Origin: an uncultured Lachnospiraceae bacterium
Lineage (GTDB): Bacteria; Bacillota; Clostridia; Lachnospirales; Lachnospiraceae
Length of the DNA: 17,146 nucleotides
Assembly: GCA_910586405.1 (NCBI GenBank)
Contig: CAJUII010000068.1
Coordinates: 1-17,146 of the forward strand
Direction of reading: 5' to 3'
Below, in pieces: positions 1 through 7,332 of the stretch. The stretch's first letter is position 1; every line of letters starts with the position of its first letter. The notes beneath the pieces are model-generated. The model had not been told where the DNA came from. It searched no databases and worked only from the letters and a program-made list of their open reading frames with translations. The translations under genes were made by a program, and so were the position numbers.

Positions 1-2
1 GC

Positions 3-45
3 CGGACGCGGGCAGCTTTTGCTGCTTATTTCCTCTCCGCGTCCG
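3..45. repeat. Nested inverted repeat at left edge
   Basis: CGGACGCGG (3-11) is the exact reverse complement of CCGCGTCCG (37-45), and inside it GCAGC (12-16) pairs with GCTGC (21-25) around TTTT. The result is a hairpin with a 9-bp outer stem and a 5-bp inner stem. No T-run follows on either strand, so it is not an ordinary terminator. It could be the end of a structured RNA, or a remnant, whose remainder lies outside the window. Confidence 0.45.
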
Positions 46-58
46 TGTGCATAAACAA

Positions 59-91
59 GGAGCTGTCCAAAAAACAGCTCCATTCATTTTT
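59..91. terminator. Bidirectional rho-independent terminator-like hairpin
   Basis: GGAGCTGT (59-66) pairs perfectly with ACAGCTCC (74-81) around a short A-rich loop. On the plus strand ATTCATTTTT follows; on the minus strand TTGTTTATG follows, so either direction could terminate here. It would insulate the downstream regulatory operon from whatever lies to the left, or end a minus-strand transcript whose 3' end may be at 91-198. Confidence 0.6.
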
Positions 92-169
92 CAGGCATCC
101 AGCCTTGTCGCCTCTGGCGTACTACCGCTCACTTTGTTTTCAATATCATCATAACAGATTCCCAAAAAG

Positions 170-206
170 GTGTAAAGTAGTGTAAAATAAGATAACACGC
201 TATAAT
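170..206 (+). promoter_or_regulatory. Promoter of the two-component operon with a direct repeat
   Basis: A consensus -10 TATAAT is at 201-206, 24 bp before the response-regulator ATG. No good -35 is visible at the right distance (TAGTGT at 178-183). That weak -35 is overlapped by two direct copies of GTGTAAA at 170-176 and 180-186, exactly 10 bp apart. OmpR-family regulators usually bind direct repeats one helical turn apart, so autoregulation is a reasonable inference. Confidence 0.5.
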
Positions 207-230
207 AGCACTAAGAAGGAGGAGAAACCC

Positions 231-911
231 ATGACCAAAATACTACTGCTAGAGGACGATATCAGTCTGATTGATGGACTGGAATACGCATTGCGAAAGA
301 ACGGTTTCGATATAGAAACCATACGCACTGTGAGCGGTGCAATCGAGCGTATGCGTCTATCCGTCGAATATGACCTGTTACTTCTCGATGTCACTTTGCC
401 GGACGGCACTGGTTTTGATGTGTGTGAGAAGGTACGGGCAGCCGGCAGCCAAATCCCGATTATCTTTCTCACGGCTGCCGACGAGGAAGTGAATGTTATC
501 CGCGGTCTCGACATCGGCGGAGATGACTATATCACCAAACCATTCAAGATCGGAGAGCTCTGCTCACGAATCCGCGCGCTGTTACGGCGCACACAATACA
601 ATGCAAAACCGCTGGTCTATTCAGGGCATCTCTCGATGGACTTTGCGGAAAGCCGCGTGACGATGGACGGAACTCCTGTGGAGCTGACGCGGGCAGAATA
701 CCGTCTTCTCAGCCTGCTCGTGCGAAATACTGACAGAATTGTCACAAGAGATGCTATTTTGGAGGCGCTTTGGGACAATACAGGGGATTTTGTGGATGAT
801 AACACGTTGTCAGTGTATATACGGCGGCTCCGCGAGAAGATTGAGCCTGACCCGTCACAGCCGCGGCATTTGATGACAGTACGCGGATTTGGATACCGCT
901 GGGTGCCATAA
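231..911 (+). CDS. OmpR/PhoB-family response regulator
   Basis: Two-component transcription factor, 226 residues, the usual length of the family. The N-terminal receiver domain (about 1-118) has acidic residues E8/D9/D10, the phospho-acceptor Asp53 in LLLLDVTLPDG, Thr81 and Lys103 of the TKPF motif. The C-terminal winged-helix DNA-binding domain (about 125-226) has the typical LTRAEYRLL and the ending RGFGYRW. The start is the ATG after a strong AAGGAGGAG site. The cognate kinase begins 53 bp downstream and an ABC transporter follows, so it most likely activates that transporter and possibly its own operon. The family call is secure; the inducing signal is not visible. A Bce/Van-type name would be a guess. 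Confidence 0.95.
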   Translation: MTKILLLEDDISLIDGLEYALRKNGFDIETIRTVSGAIERMRLSVEYDLLLLDVTLPDGTGFDVCEKVRAAGSQIPIIFLTAADEEVNVIRGLDIGGDDYITKPFKIGELCSRIRALLRRTQYNAKPLVYSGHLSMDFAESRVTMDGTPVELTRAEYRLLSLLVRNTDRIVTRDAILEALWDNTGDFVDDNTLSVYIRRLREKIEPDPSQPRHLMTVRGFGYRWVP

Positions 912-964
912 GCCCTCAAAATTCGCAGAACCTATATAAAAAAGACTTGAAAAGGAAAATTATC

Positions 965-2260
965 ATGCACTCAAATCTTATGCAAGACCAACAGGTCAGA
1001 CGATATTCAATCATACTGTTTTCGCTCTCACTTTTTCTGGTGGCAGCGTCAATACTATTCTGCGGCAGCGTGACAAATGATGTGAAGGCAATGCTTTTGC
1101 ATCACGACGAGACGGTCGCTGCCTCGCTCACCGCACAGGGGATTCCTGACATTGTGATCGCGAAGGCATTCACTGACACAAATGTCATCTTAGATGCGGA
1201 TAAAATGCAGAAAGGAACAGATATTCTTAGCAAAATCGGAATCCGTCCAGCATTGGAAATACAGTTTCTTCCGCAGCTTCAACGCTTTCATAAGGATATT
1301 GCTGTTACTGTGCTGGCTTTCATCCTTCTGTTCTGTCTCGTTCTCCTCAGTGTCAGTCTGTCATTTTTATATCGGCGGGACGCTCTATACCGCCGCGCCG
1401 CCGCTATGATTGACAGCTATGCGATCGGATGTTTTTCCTGCCGCCTGCCGCAGATGGGCGAAGGTTCTCTCTATCAGATGTTCTCCGCCGTGGACAGGTT
1501 AGCAACCATGCTTCAGGCTCAGAATGACACCGAGCGCGCATCAAAGGTTTTCCTGCGAAATACCATCTCCGATATTTCCCATCAGCTAAAGACACCTTTG
1601 GCTGCACTGTCCATGTATCAGGAAATTATGGAAAATGAGCCTGACCAGCCAGATGTGATACGCCAGTTTGCCGCCAAGACCGGAACTGCACTCAAACGCA
1701 TGGAGCAGCTCATCCAATCCATGCTTAAGATCACAAGGCTTGACGCGGGAAATGTGGTGTTTGAGCGGCAGGAATGCGATCTGTATAAACTAATCTTGCA
1801 AGCTATAAGCGAACTGACGACACGCGCCTTAAATGAAGGGAAGATATTGATCATGGACAGGACCTCCGCATCGGACTCTTTGGCGGAAACCATCGTGTGT
1901 GACCCTGCTTGGACCGTTGAGGCAGTCGGCAATCTCGTCAAAAATGCGCTCGATCACACCCACACAAACGGCACCATCCGCATCACATGGGAAACGTCGC
2001 CACTGAGTACAATCATTCGAATCGCTGATGATGGGGACGGTATTGCACCTGAGGATATCCATCATATTTTTAAGCGTTTTTACCGGAGCAGCCAGTCGTC
2101 TGACACACCCGGCATCGGACTGGGACTGCCGCTTGCCAAGTCGATTGTGGAGGGACAGGGCGGAACGATTACCGTGCAGAGCACACCGCAGCTTGGGACT
2201 TGTTTTACAATTTTTTTCCCTAACGCGCTCAAATCCTGCGATACTTCTGATGCCTCATAA
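965..2260 (+). CDS. Membrane sensor histidine kinase of the two-component pair
   Basis: Autophosphorylating sensor kinase, 431 residues from ATG 965. The frame opens at a TTG at 947, but ATG 965 is preferred because AAAAGGA lies about 9 bases upstream. Two membrane segments (about 14-34 and 111-136) flank an extracytoplasmic loop of about 75 residues. Then come a linker/HAMP-like stretch, the dimerisation box DISHQLKTPL with phospho-acceptor His206, and a HATPase domain with N-box NLVKNALDHT (from 323), G1 DDGDGI (355) and G2 GLGLPLAKS (385). All catalytic motifs are intact. The sizeable outer loop differs from Bce-type kinases, which have almost none, and suggests direct ligand sensing. It is co-transcribed with the regulator upstream. 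Confidence 0.93.
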   Translation: MHSNLMQDQQVRRYSIILFSLSLFLVAASILFCGSVTNDVKAMLLHHDETVAASLTAQGIPDIVIAKAFTDTNVILDADKMQKGTDILSKIGIRPALEIQFLPQLQRFHKDIAVTVLAFILLFCLVLLSVSLSFLYRRDALYRRAAAMIDSYAIGCFSCRLPQMGEGSLYQMFSAVDRLATMLQAQNDTERASKVFLRNTISDISHQLKTPLAALSMYQEIMENEPDQPDVIRQFAAKTGTALKRMEQLIQSMLKITRLDAGNVVFERQECDLYKLILQAISELTTRALNEGKILIMDRTSASDSLAETIVCDPAWTVEAVGNLVKNALDHTHTNGTIRITWETSPLSTIIRIADDGDGIAPEDIHHIFKRFYRSSQSSDTPGIGLGLPLAKSIVEGQGGTITVQSTPQLGTCFTIFFPNALKSCDTSDAS

Positions 2261-2263
2261 AAC

Positions 2264-2317
2264 CTTACAAATCCGTAAGCTAAAATTCACCTCCCTGTAA
2301 CCTGCATTTGCTATGAT
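2264..2317 (+). promoter_or_regulatory. Operator-like palindrome and extended -10 promoter for the ABC pair
   Basis: Just after the kinase stop, CTTAC (2264-2268) and GTAAG (2275-2279) form an inverted repeat, CTTACAAATCCGTAAG. A further GTAA at 2297-2300 lies 22 bp, two helical turns, after the GTAA at 2275. An extended -10, TGCTATGAT (2309-2317), follows with no obvious -35. A poor -35 plus an upstream repeat is the expected layout for activation by a response regulator. Binding by the regulator encoded here is inferred. Confidence 0.45.
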
Positions 2318-2419
2318 TCATTTACACCAATTCATATATAGGCATCATAGAAGCTGATAAAATAAGAAATATTTACGATGCTGCAAATGCCTTACAGAAA
2401 GGAGTCTCAAAACAACATT

Positions 2420-3151
2420 ATGGAGATTTTACAAGTAAACAATCTATGCAAAACCTACGGGAAAGGCGAGACGCAGGTCAATGCCTTAAGAAATGTGTCC
2501 TTCTCACTGGAGAAAGGAGCATTCTGCGCAGTGATCGGCGAGTCCGGCTCTGGCAAGAGCACGCTTTTAAACTGCATCGGCGCACTTGACACTCCCACAT
2601 CGGGGGAAATCCGCATTGACGGGCACAATCTTTTTACATTGAAGGAGAAGGAGCGCACGATCTTTCGGCGGCGCAATATTGGCTTTATTTTTCAGTCTTT
2701 TCAGCTTGTGGCGGAGCTGACTGTGGAGCAAAATATCATCTTTCCGCTGCTGCTTGACTATTGTAAGCCGGACCCGGCGGTCGTTGAGGAGATACTAGAA
2801 ATCCTCGGCTTAGAGAACAGGCGCCGCCATCTGCCGAACCAGCTCTCCGGCGGACAGCAGCAGCGTGTCGCCATCGGGCGCGCCTTAATCACAAGACCCA
2901 AGCTGATTCTGGCTGATGAACCGACAGGCAACCTCGACAGCCGCAACAGCCAGGAGGTACTTGACCTGCTCGTCAAAGCGTCAAGACAGTATCAGCAGAC
3001 AATCTTGATGATCACGCACAACAATGCGCTGGCAGCATCCACTGACAAGGTGCTGCGCGTGGCAGACGGCTGTCTGTACGATGATTGCCAGTCTAATCCG
3101 AAAAATACAACCGGGAAAGGAGCATTGTACAGAGATGAGAAATTATCTTGA
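2420..3151 (+). CDS. ABC transporter ATP-binding protein (MacB/LolD-like)
   Basis: ATPase subunit that would power the adjacent FtsX-like permease, 243 residues. It has Walker A GESGSGKST (40-48), Q-loop Gln92, signature LSGGQQQR (142-149), Walker B LILADEP (162-168) and H-loop His200, all intact. The start is ATG 2420 because the conserved core begins at once (MEILQVNNLCKTYG). The AGGAG at 2400-2404 is rather far away (15 bases), and ATG 2378 would give a 14-residue extension without a ribosome site. About 25 residues follow the usual end of the domain (after 218). The reading frame overlaps the permease by 17 bp, which indicates translational coupling. Substrate unknown; antimicrobial peptide or lipoprotein-type export is the family precedent. 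Confidence 0.93.
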   Translation: MEILQVNNLCKTYGKGETQVNALRNVSFSLEKGAFCAVIGESGSGKSTLLNCIGALDTPTSGEIRIDGHNLFTLKEKERTIFRRRNIGFIFQSFQLVAELTVEQNIIFPLLLDYCKPDPAVVEEILEILGLENRRRHLPNQLSGGQQQRVAIGRALITRPKLILADEPTGNLDSRNSQEVLDLLVKASRQYQQTILMITHNNALAASTDKVLRVADGCLYDDCQSNPKNTTGKGALYRDEKLS

Positions 3152-5516
3152 ACTTGTTGCGCTCTACGCAAAGGCACACCGGAAGCAAAACCGCATGTCC
3201 GTCTTTTGCATCTATTTGTCTGTGCTGCTTGTGACAGCCATCTTTGGCATGGCGGATATGTATATTCAGAGCCAGCTTATTAAGACCAAGCAGGAGGATG
3301 GCAACTGGCATATTGCACTCAAATCCATCAGCGATGCGGAAGCTGAACTGATTGCAGCGCGCCCTGAGGTTCGCGTGCTTTCCTGCTATGGCACATTGAA
3401 TTATGCTCTTGACAAAGGCTATCAGATTGCGGGCAAGGATGTCGTCATCTGCGGAAGTGAGGCTTCTTTATTGGATGAAATCTATGCCAATACGATCTCG
3501 GAGGGCACATTTCCACAAACGAACCAAGAAGTGCTTGTGAGTGGCAATATCAAAAAGGAGCTAGGGCTTTCTATTGGCAGCCAGATCGCCATATGCGACA
3601 GTGACGGCGCAGAAACCTTTTTCACCATATCTGGCTTTGCCAATGACCTGCCCATGATACTGAGCAAGGACATTTATGGTGTCTTTATGAATACTCGTTC
3701 CTTCCGCAGCTTTTATCCAAATGTGAAGAACGGCACACCAGATGACTACAACAGTTGTTTTCTGGTTCAGTTTCACAACCACCGCGCAATACGCCAAACC
3801 ATCAATGACATCAAGACACAGTTCCAGCTATCAGATACGCAGATTGGCGAACAGGCAATGCTGCTGGGACTAATGGGACAGAGCGATGAGGGAAACCAAT
3901 TTATGATGATGATTTACACTGCTGCCGCCATTCTGTCCGCACTGGTTCTGCTGGCAGGTGTTCTTATGATTGCAGGAAGCCTTAACAGCAATATCGCCGG
4001 ACGGACGCAGTTCTTCGGAATGCTCCGCTGTGTGGGCGCGACACCGGGACAGATTATGCGCCTCGTCCACAGGGAAGCGCTCAGTCTGTGCACCTTTGCC
4101 ATCCCTGTAAGCATCCTTTCAGGTACAGTCATCATCTGGGTGCTGTGCGCGGTTCTTCGTGCACTCAGTCCCATTTATTTTGCCACCATGCCTGTCTTTG
4201 CGGTCAGTCTGCCAAGCATTGGCGCCGGCGCTGTCATTGGCATTTTAACAGTGCTGCTTGCATCGCGCGCACCTGCAAAAAGGGCGTCAAAGGCGTCCCC
4301 GCTCACGGCAGTGTCAGGAAACGCCAACCGGCTTATGCCCGTGCGCCGCGCCGCCAGCACGACATTCTGCAAAATTGAGACCGCACTTGGCATTCATCAC
4401 GCCAAGGCAAGCCGCAGAAATCTTCTGCTGGTTTCCGCGTCCTTTGCCCTGAGCATTATCCTCTTTTTGTCCTTCTCCACGACGATTGACTTCATGAAGC
4501 ACGCCATCAAGGCGCTGAACCCGTGGACACCGGATATCACGATCATGCATAGGGAAGACGGCGAAGCCTCCTGCACCATCGACCGCTCGCTGCTCACAGC
4601 ATTGCAGGAAAATCCGGCTGTCAAACGCGCTTACGGCCGCATGTTTGCATACAATCTTCCGACGCTGTCAAACGGCAGAGAAAATACCGCTGTCCTAATC
4701 TCCTATGACGCACAACAGTTTCAGTGGGCCAAAAAATACCTGTTAAACGGTTCCCTAAATGATGTGCAGACACAGACCAATACAGGTCTTATCGTATCAG
4801 CGCCCCAGTACAACAACCAAACGCAGATTCAGACAGGGGACACCGTAGCGCTCACCATTCATGGTCAGACCGCTGAAATAACGATAACAGGTATGGTGTC
4901 TGAAAGTCCCTTTCATGCATCTGACGGCGACATTATTCTGTGCTCGGAGGAGACATTTCGGCAGATTACAGGTGAGGATGCGTACACCGTCATTGACCTC
5001 CAGCTAAACCGCAGGGCTATGGAGGCAGATGTAGATGCTATTCGTGCACTGGCGGGCACAGACTGCACCATTTCTGACCAGCGCATGAACAATCAGAGTG
5101 TGCTTGGCGCAAACTATTCCTTTAAGCTGTTTCTGTACGGATTTCTGTTTCTGATAGCCATGGTGACAATCTGCAATATTATGAACTGTGTCGCCATGAG
5201 TGTTGAGGCGCGAACGAAGCAGTACGGCGGACTGCGCGCCATCGGAATGAGTGATGATCAGCTCACGAAGATGATTGTTGCCGAGACAATCACATATGCG
5301 GCAGTGGGCGGAATCAGCGGAACAATACTGGGACTCTTCTTAAATAAAAAACTATATGAATTTCTAGTGACCTATCGCTGGAATGACCCATGGCAGCCTC
5401 CGGCAGCAGAGCTTTGTATTATCTTTCTGATCGTCGTGATCTCGATCATACTGGCAATACACACGCCCGTCAAAAAGCTTCAAAAAATGTCGATTGTGGA
5501 GACAATCTCACACTAA
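3135..5516 (+). CDS. FtsX/MacB-type ABC transporter permease, 8 TM
   Basis: Integral membrane partner of the preceding ATPase, 793 residues. The open frame extends upstream to 3024, but ATG 3135 has AAAGGAG 12 bases ahead and gives a standard N-terminus. Predicted order: TM at 24-44, a large outer domain (about 45-255), three TMs (258-282, 318-342, 362-377), TM at 428-450, a second outer domain (about 455-660), and three TMs (664-690, 715-737, 758-777). This is two FtsX-like halves in one chain; both carry the cytoplasmic loop pattern (GMLRCVGATPGQI at 295-307, GGLRAIGMSDDQL at 698-710). It differs from BceB-type permeases, which have a single large outer loop. A mechanotransmission or export role with the upstream sensor is likely; substrate not visible. 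Confidence 0.9.
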   Translation: MRNYLELVALYAKAHRKQNRMSVFCIYLSVLLVTAIFGMADMYIQSQLIKTKQEDGNWHIALKSISDAEAELIAARPEVRVLSCYGTLNYALDKGYQIAGKDVVICGSEASLLDEIYANTISEGTFPQTNQEVLVSGNIKKELGLSIGSQIAICDSDGAETFFTISGFANDLPMILSKDIYGVFMNTRSFRSFYPNVKNGTPDDYNSCFLVQFHNHRAIRQTINDIKTQFQLSDTQIGEQAMLLGLMGQSDEGNQFMMMIYTAAAILSALVLLAGVLMIAGSLNSNIAGRTQFFGMLRCVGATPGQIMRLVHREALSLCTFAIPVSILSGTVIIWVLCAVLRALSPIYFATMPVFAVSLPSIGAGAVIGILTVLLASRAPAKRASKASPLTAVSGNANRLMPVRRAASTTFCKIETALGIHHAKASRRNLLLVSASFALSIILFLSFSTTIDFMKHAIKALNPWTPDITIMHREDGEASCTIDRSLLTALQENPAVKRAYGRMFAYNLPTLSNGRENTAVLISYDAQQFQWAKKYLLNGSLNDVQTQTNTGLIVSAPQYNNQTQIQTGDTVALTIHGQTAEITITGMVSESPFHASDGDIILCSEETFRQITGEDAYTVIDLQLNRRAMEADVDAIRALAGTDCTISDQRMNNQSVLGANYSFKLFLYGFLFLIAMVTICNIMNCVAMSVEARTKQYGGLRAIGMSDDQLTKMIVAETITYAAVGGISGTILGLFLNKKLYEFLVTYRWNDPWQPPAAELCIIFLIVVISIILAIHTPVKKLQKMSIVETISH

Positions 5517-5542
5517 CCCCATGCCGCGGCTCAAATCCATAT

Positions 5543-5570
5543 GAGAAATGCCGTATTTCAGGCATTTCTC
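5543..5570. repeat. Perfect 10-bp hairpin after the permease gene
   Basis: GAGAAATGCC (5543-5552) pairs perfectly with GGCATTTCTC (5561-5570) across an 8-base loop. It has no T-tract on either strand, so it is either the first half of a two-hairpin terminator or an independent structured element next to the larger hairpin at 5572. Confidence 0.5.
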
Positions 5571-5571
5571 G

Positions 5572-5644
5572 GTGTGAGACTTAGTACTTCTTCGCGAAAC
5601 AGCCTTTGCTGTAAGCGATTAGAAGTACTTCTCACACTATTTTT
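5572..5644 (+). terminator. Long rho-independent terminator between convergent operons
   Basis: GTGTGAGA (5572-5579) plus AGTACTTCT (5583-5591) pair with AGAAGTACT (5621-5629) plus TCTCACAC (5630-5637), leaving only a 3-base bulge. TCGC/GCGA and ACAGC/GCTGT extend the stem to a 4-base loop at 5604-5607. About 26 base pairs form in all. TATTTTT follows on the plus strand, so it ends the regulator-ABC operon. The T-tract reaches the stop codon of the converging sugar-binding protein gene. Confidence 0.75.
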
Positions 5645-7304
5645 ACTTCTGATACTCCGCGATCATCTCCTCCAGAGACGGCAGAGACTCCAGCTCGTCC
5701 ATCATTTTGTTGTAGCCGAGTCTGTCCAGTTCAGTCAGATACTCGTCCCATGTCGCATCTACATCAATCTGTCCCAGGAAAGCCTGCGTCCGGTAACTTG
5801 CCACATACGCGTCCAGATCGCCCCTGATTTCCTGATAAATCTCTTCATATTTTGTCTCATTTGCCAAGTCCTTCTTATAGGGCCTGTGCTGCCATTTCAG
5901 CCATGAGCCATTTTCTGACGCTGTCCAGTATTTTCCTCCTGCCTGGAAGAGCGGCTCCTCGCCAACCCATCTTGACACTTCCTCTGTCTGGCCAAACTGG
6001 CTGAAACTCCATGTTCCCTTGTCGCCGGAATTTAGATTATTTATCTTAATAGGAGTCTCACCTGTCTCGTCCCACTTCCAGTCTACATCTTTTTCTCCAA
6101 ACATCAACTGGGCCGTAACCTCTTTGTCCCCGGCGCCAAAGATAGTATAGTTAAAAAATTCCAAGATCTTAGCAAGTTTTTCATCGTCCACATTGGCGTT
6201 GACAAAGAAGTTTCCATACGCCGGCGTCGGGTCCACAACAGCCCTCACCTCACCGCCGTCGGGTCTGAGACCGGGTGTCGCCAAGATTTTTGCATTGGGA
6301 TCACGATCGAGCAGTGTGAGCGGCGGCCTGTCCATAGCCCAGCTATTGAGTGCGTTGGTCGAACTAATCCAGTATCCTGAGGCACCTGTATTCACCTTGT
6401 CCCAGCCGAGTGTTCTGTCATTGCTGATAATCTCCGGGTCCAGCAGATTCTTCTTGTACAACTCCTGAAAACCTTTCAGAAATTCCTTGTATTCTTCCAT
6501 CGCGTAACACTGCTCTGCCCTGCCGTTTACATCGTTGATTTCCTTCATAAATCCATACGCGCTATAAAACTGCCCAAGCTGCCCCACTCTCCAGTCAGGC
6601 GCTGTCGCCCCAATCGTATCGTTGACGCCATTTCCGTCGGGGTCTTTGTTGACAAACGCGTCCATAATCTCGATAAATTTACTCAGCTCGATGCCGTCAG
6701 ACGCCACATACAGCCGGTCAGAAACCTGCTCTACCTCGACGCCCAGATCAATGCCCAAGTTCTCGATCCAGTCATAACGATAAAAATCTCCGGGAAGATA
6801 ATAATCTACAAACTGAAATGTCACACCCGCCAGATACATAAATTCATCTTCATTTTCTGGATTGAGCACCATCTTATATATCAATGGATTTTCATTATAG
6901 TACTCTATTATCTGAGGACAATATTTTTCCACCATGGACCTTGGAATCGGGCGGATTAACTCCTGCTCCTGCATCCATTTCGGCGTCTTTTCCTGTGTCC
7001 ACATGCAGTCCGGCATCTCCCCCGAAGCCAGCAAAAGATCAATGGTGTCTGTCGTCTCTGCCTTCTCCACGGTGATATTGATATTGAGTGCGTCTTCGAT
7101 TAACTTTTCTGCAAAAGAACCATCCTCATAATCAGAATAGCACCAATATCCGGTGTAGGAAATATCATAGGTCTTATCCGGGTCGGGCACTGCCTCATTG
7201 TTGACCGCAGCGTCGTCTCCTGCCGCGCCAGCACACCCTGATACCATAAGCACGGTGCACAATGTCAGTGGAAATAACTTTTTCATCACGAACCTCTTCT
7301 TCAT
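5643..7304 (-). CDS. Lipoprotein sugar-binding protein of an ABC importer (YtcQ/LipO-like)
   Basis: Extracellular solute-binding protein anchored by a lipid, 553 residues, the large size seen with LplB/YtcP-type permeases. The start at 7304 is set by AAGGAGGG seven bases upstream. A basic n-region (MKKRFVMKKL) and hydrophobic core lead to a lipobox VSGC with lipidated Cys24, then a Gly/Ala/Asp-rich linker. The body is rich in Trp, Tyr, Asp and Glu, as in carbohydrate binders (for example YTGYWCYSDYEDGSF after the linker). It is the last gene of a minus-strand operon, 28 bp after the sialidase-like gene and downstream of two permeases. No ATPase is encoded nearby; such importers commonly share an MsmX-type ATPase encoded elsewhere. 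The sugar cannot be read from sequence. Confidence 0.9.
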   Translation of the reverse strand: MKKRFVMKKLFPLTLCTVLMVSGCAGAAGDDAAVNNEAVPDPDKTYDISYTGYWCYSDYEDGSFAEKLIEDALNINITVEKAETTDTIDLLLASGEMPDCMWTQEKTPKWMQEQELIRPIPRSMVEKYCPQIIEYYNENPLIYKMVLNPENEDEFMYLAGVTFQFVDYYLPGDFYRYDWIENLGIDLGVEVEQVSDRLYVASDGIELSKFIEIMDAFVNKDPDGNGVNDTIGATAPDWRVGQLGQFYSAYGFMKEINDVNGRAEQCYAMEEYKEFLKGFQELYKKNLLDPEIISNDRTLGWDKVNTGASGYWISSTNALNSWAMDRPPLTLLDRDPNAKILATPGLRPDGGEVRAVVDPTPAYGNFFVNANVDDEKLAKILEFFNYTIFGAGDKEVTAQLMFGEKDVDWKWDETGETPIKINNLNSGDKGTWSFSQFGQTEEVSRWVGEEPLFQAGGKYWTASENGSWLKWQHRPYKKDLANETKYEEIYQEIRGDLDAYVASYRTQAFLGQIDVDATWDEYLTELDRLGYNKMMDELESLPSLEEMIAEYQK

Positions 7305-7332
7305 ATACTTACCCTCCTTAAAATGTTCTATA

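Noticed and set aside
2..178. Plus-strand open frames across 2-178 at the left edge
   Set aside because: All three frames are open for much of this stretch and pass through two hairpins; no start or domain, so not counted as coding.
200..514. Minus-strand open frame of 104 residues over the regulator gene
   Set aside because: Ser-rich antisense shadow of the receiver domain; no ribosome site, and the opposite strand is clearly coding.
5541..5906. Plus-strand open frame of 121 residues spanning the large hairpin
   Set aside because: Runs through the terminator and then antisense to the sugar-binding protein; no start signal.
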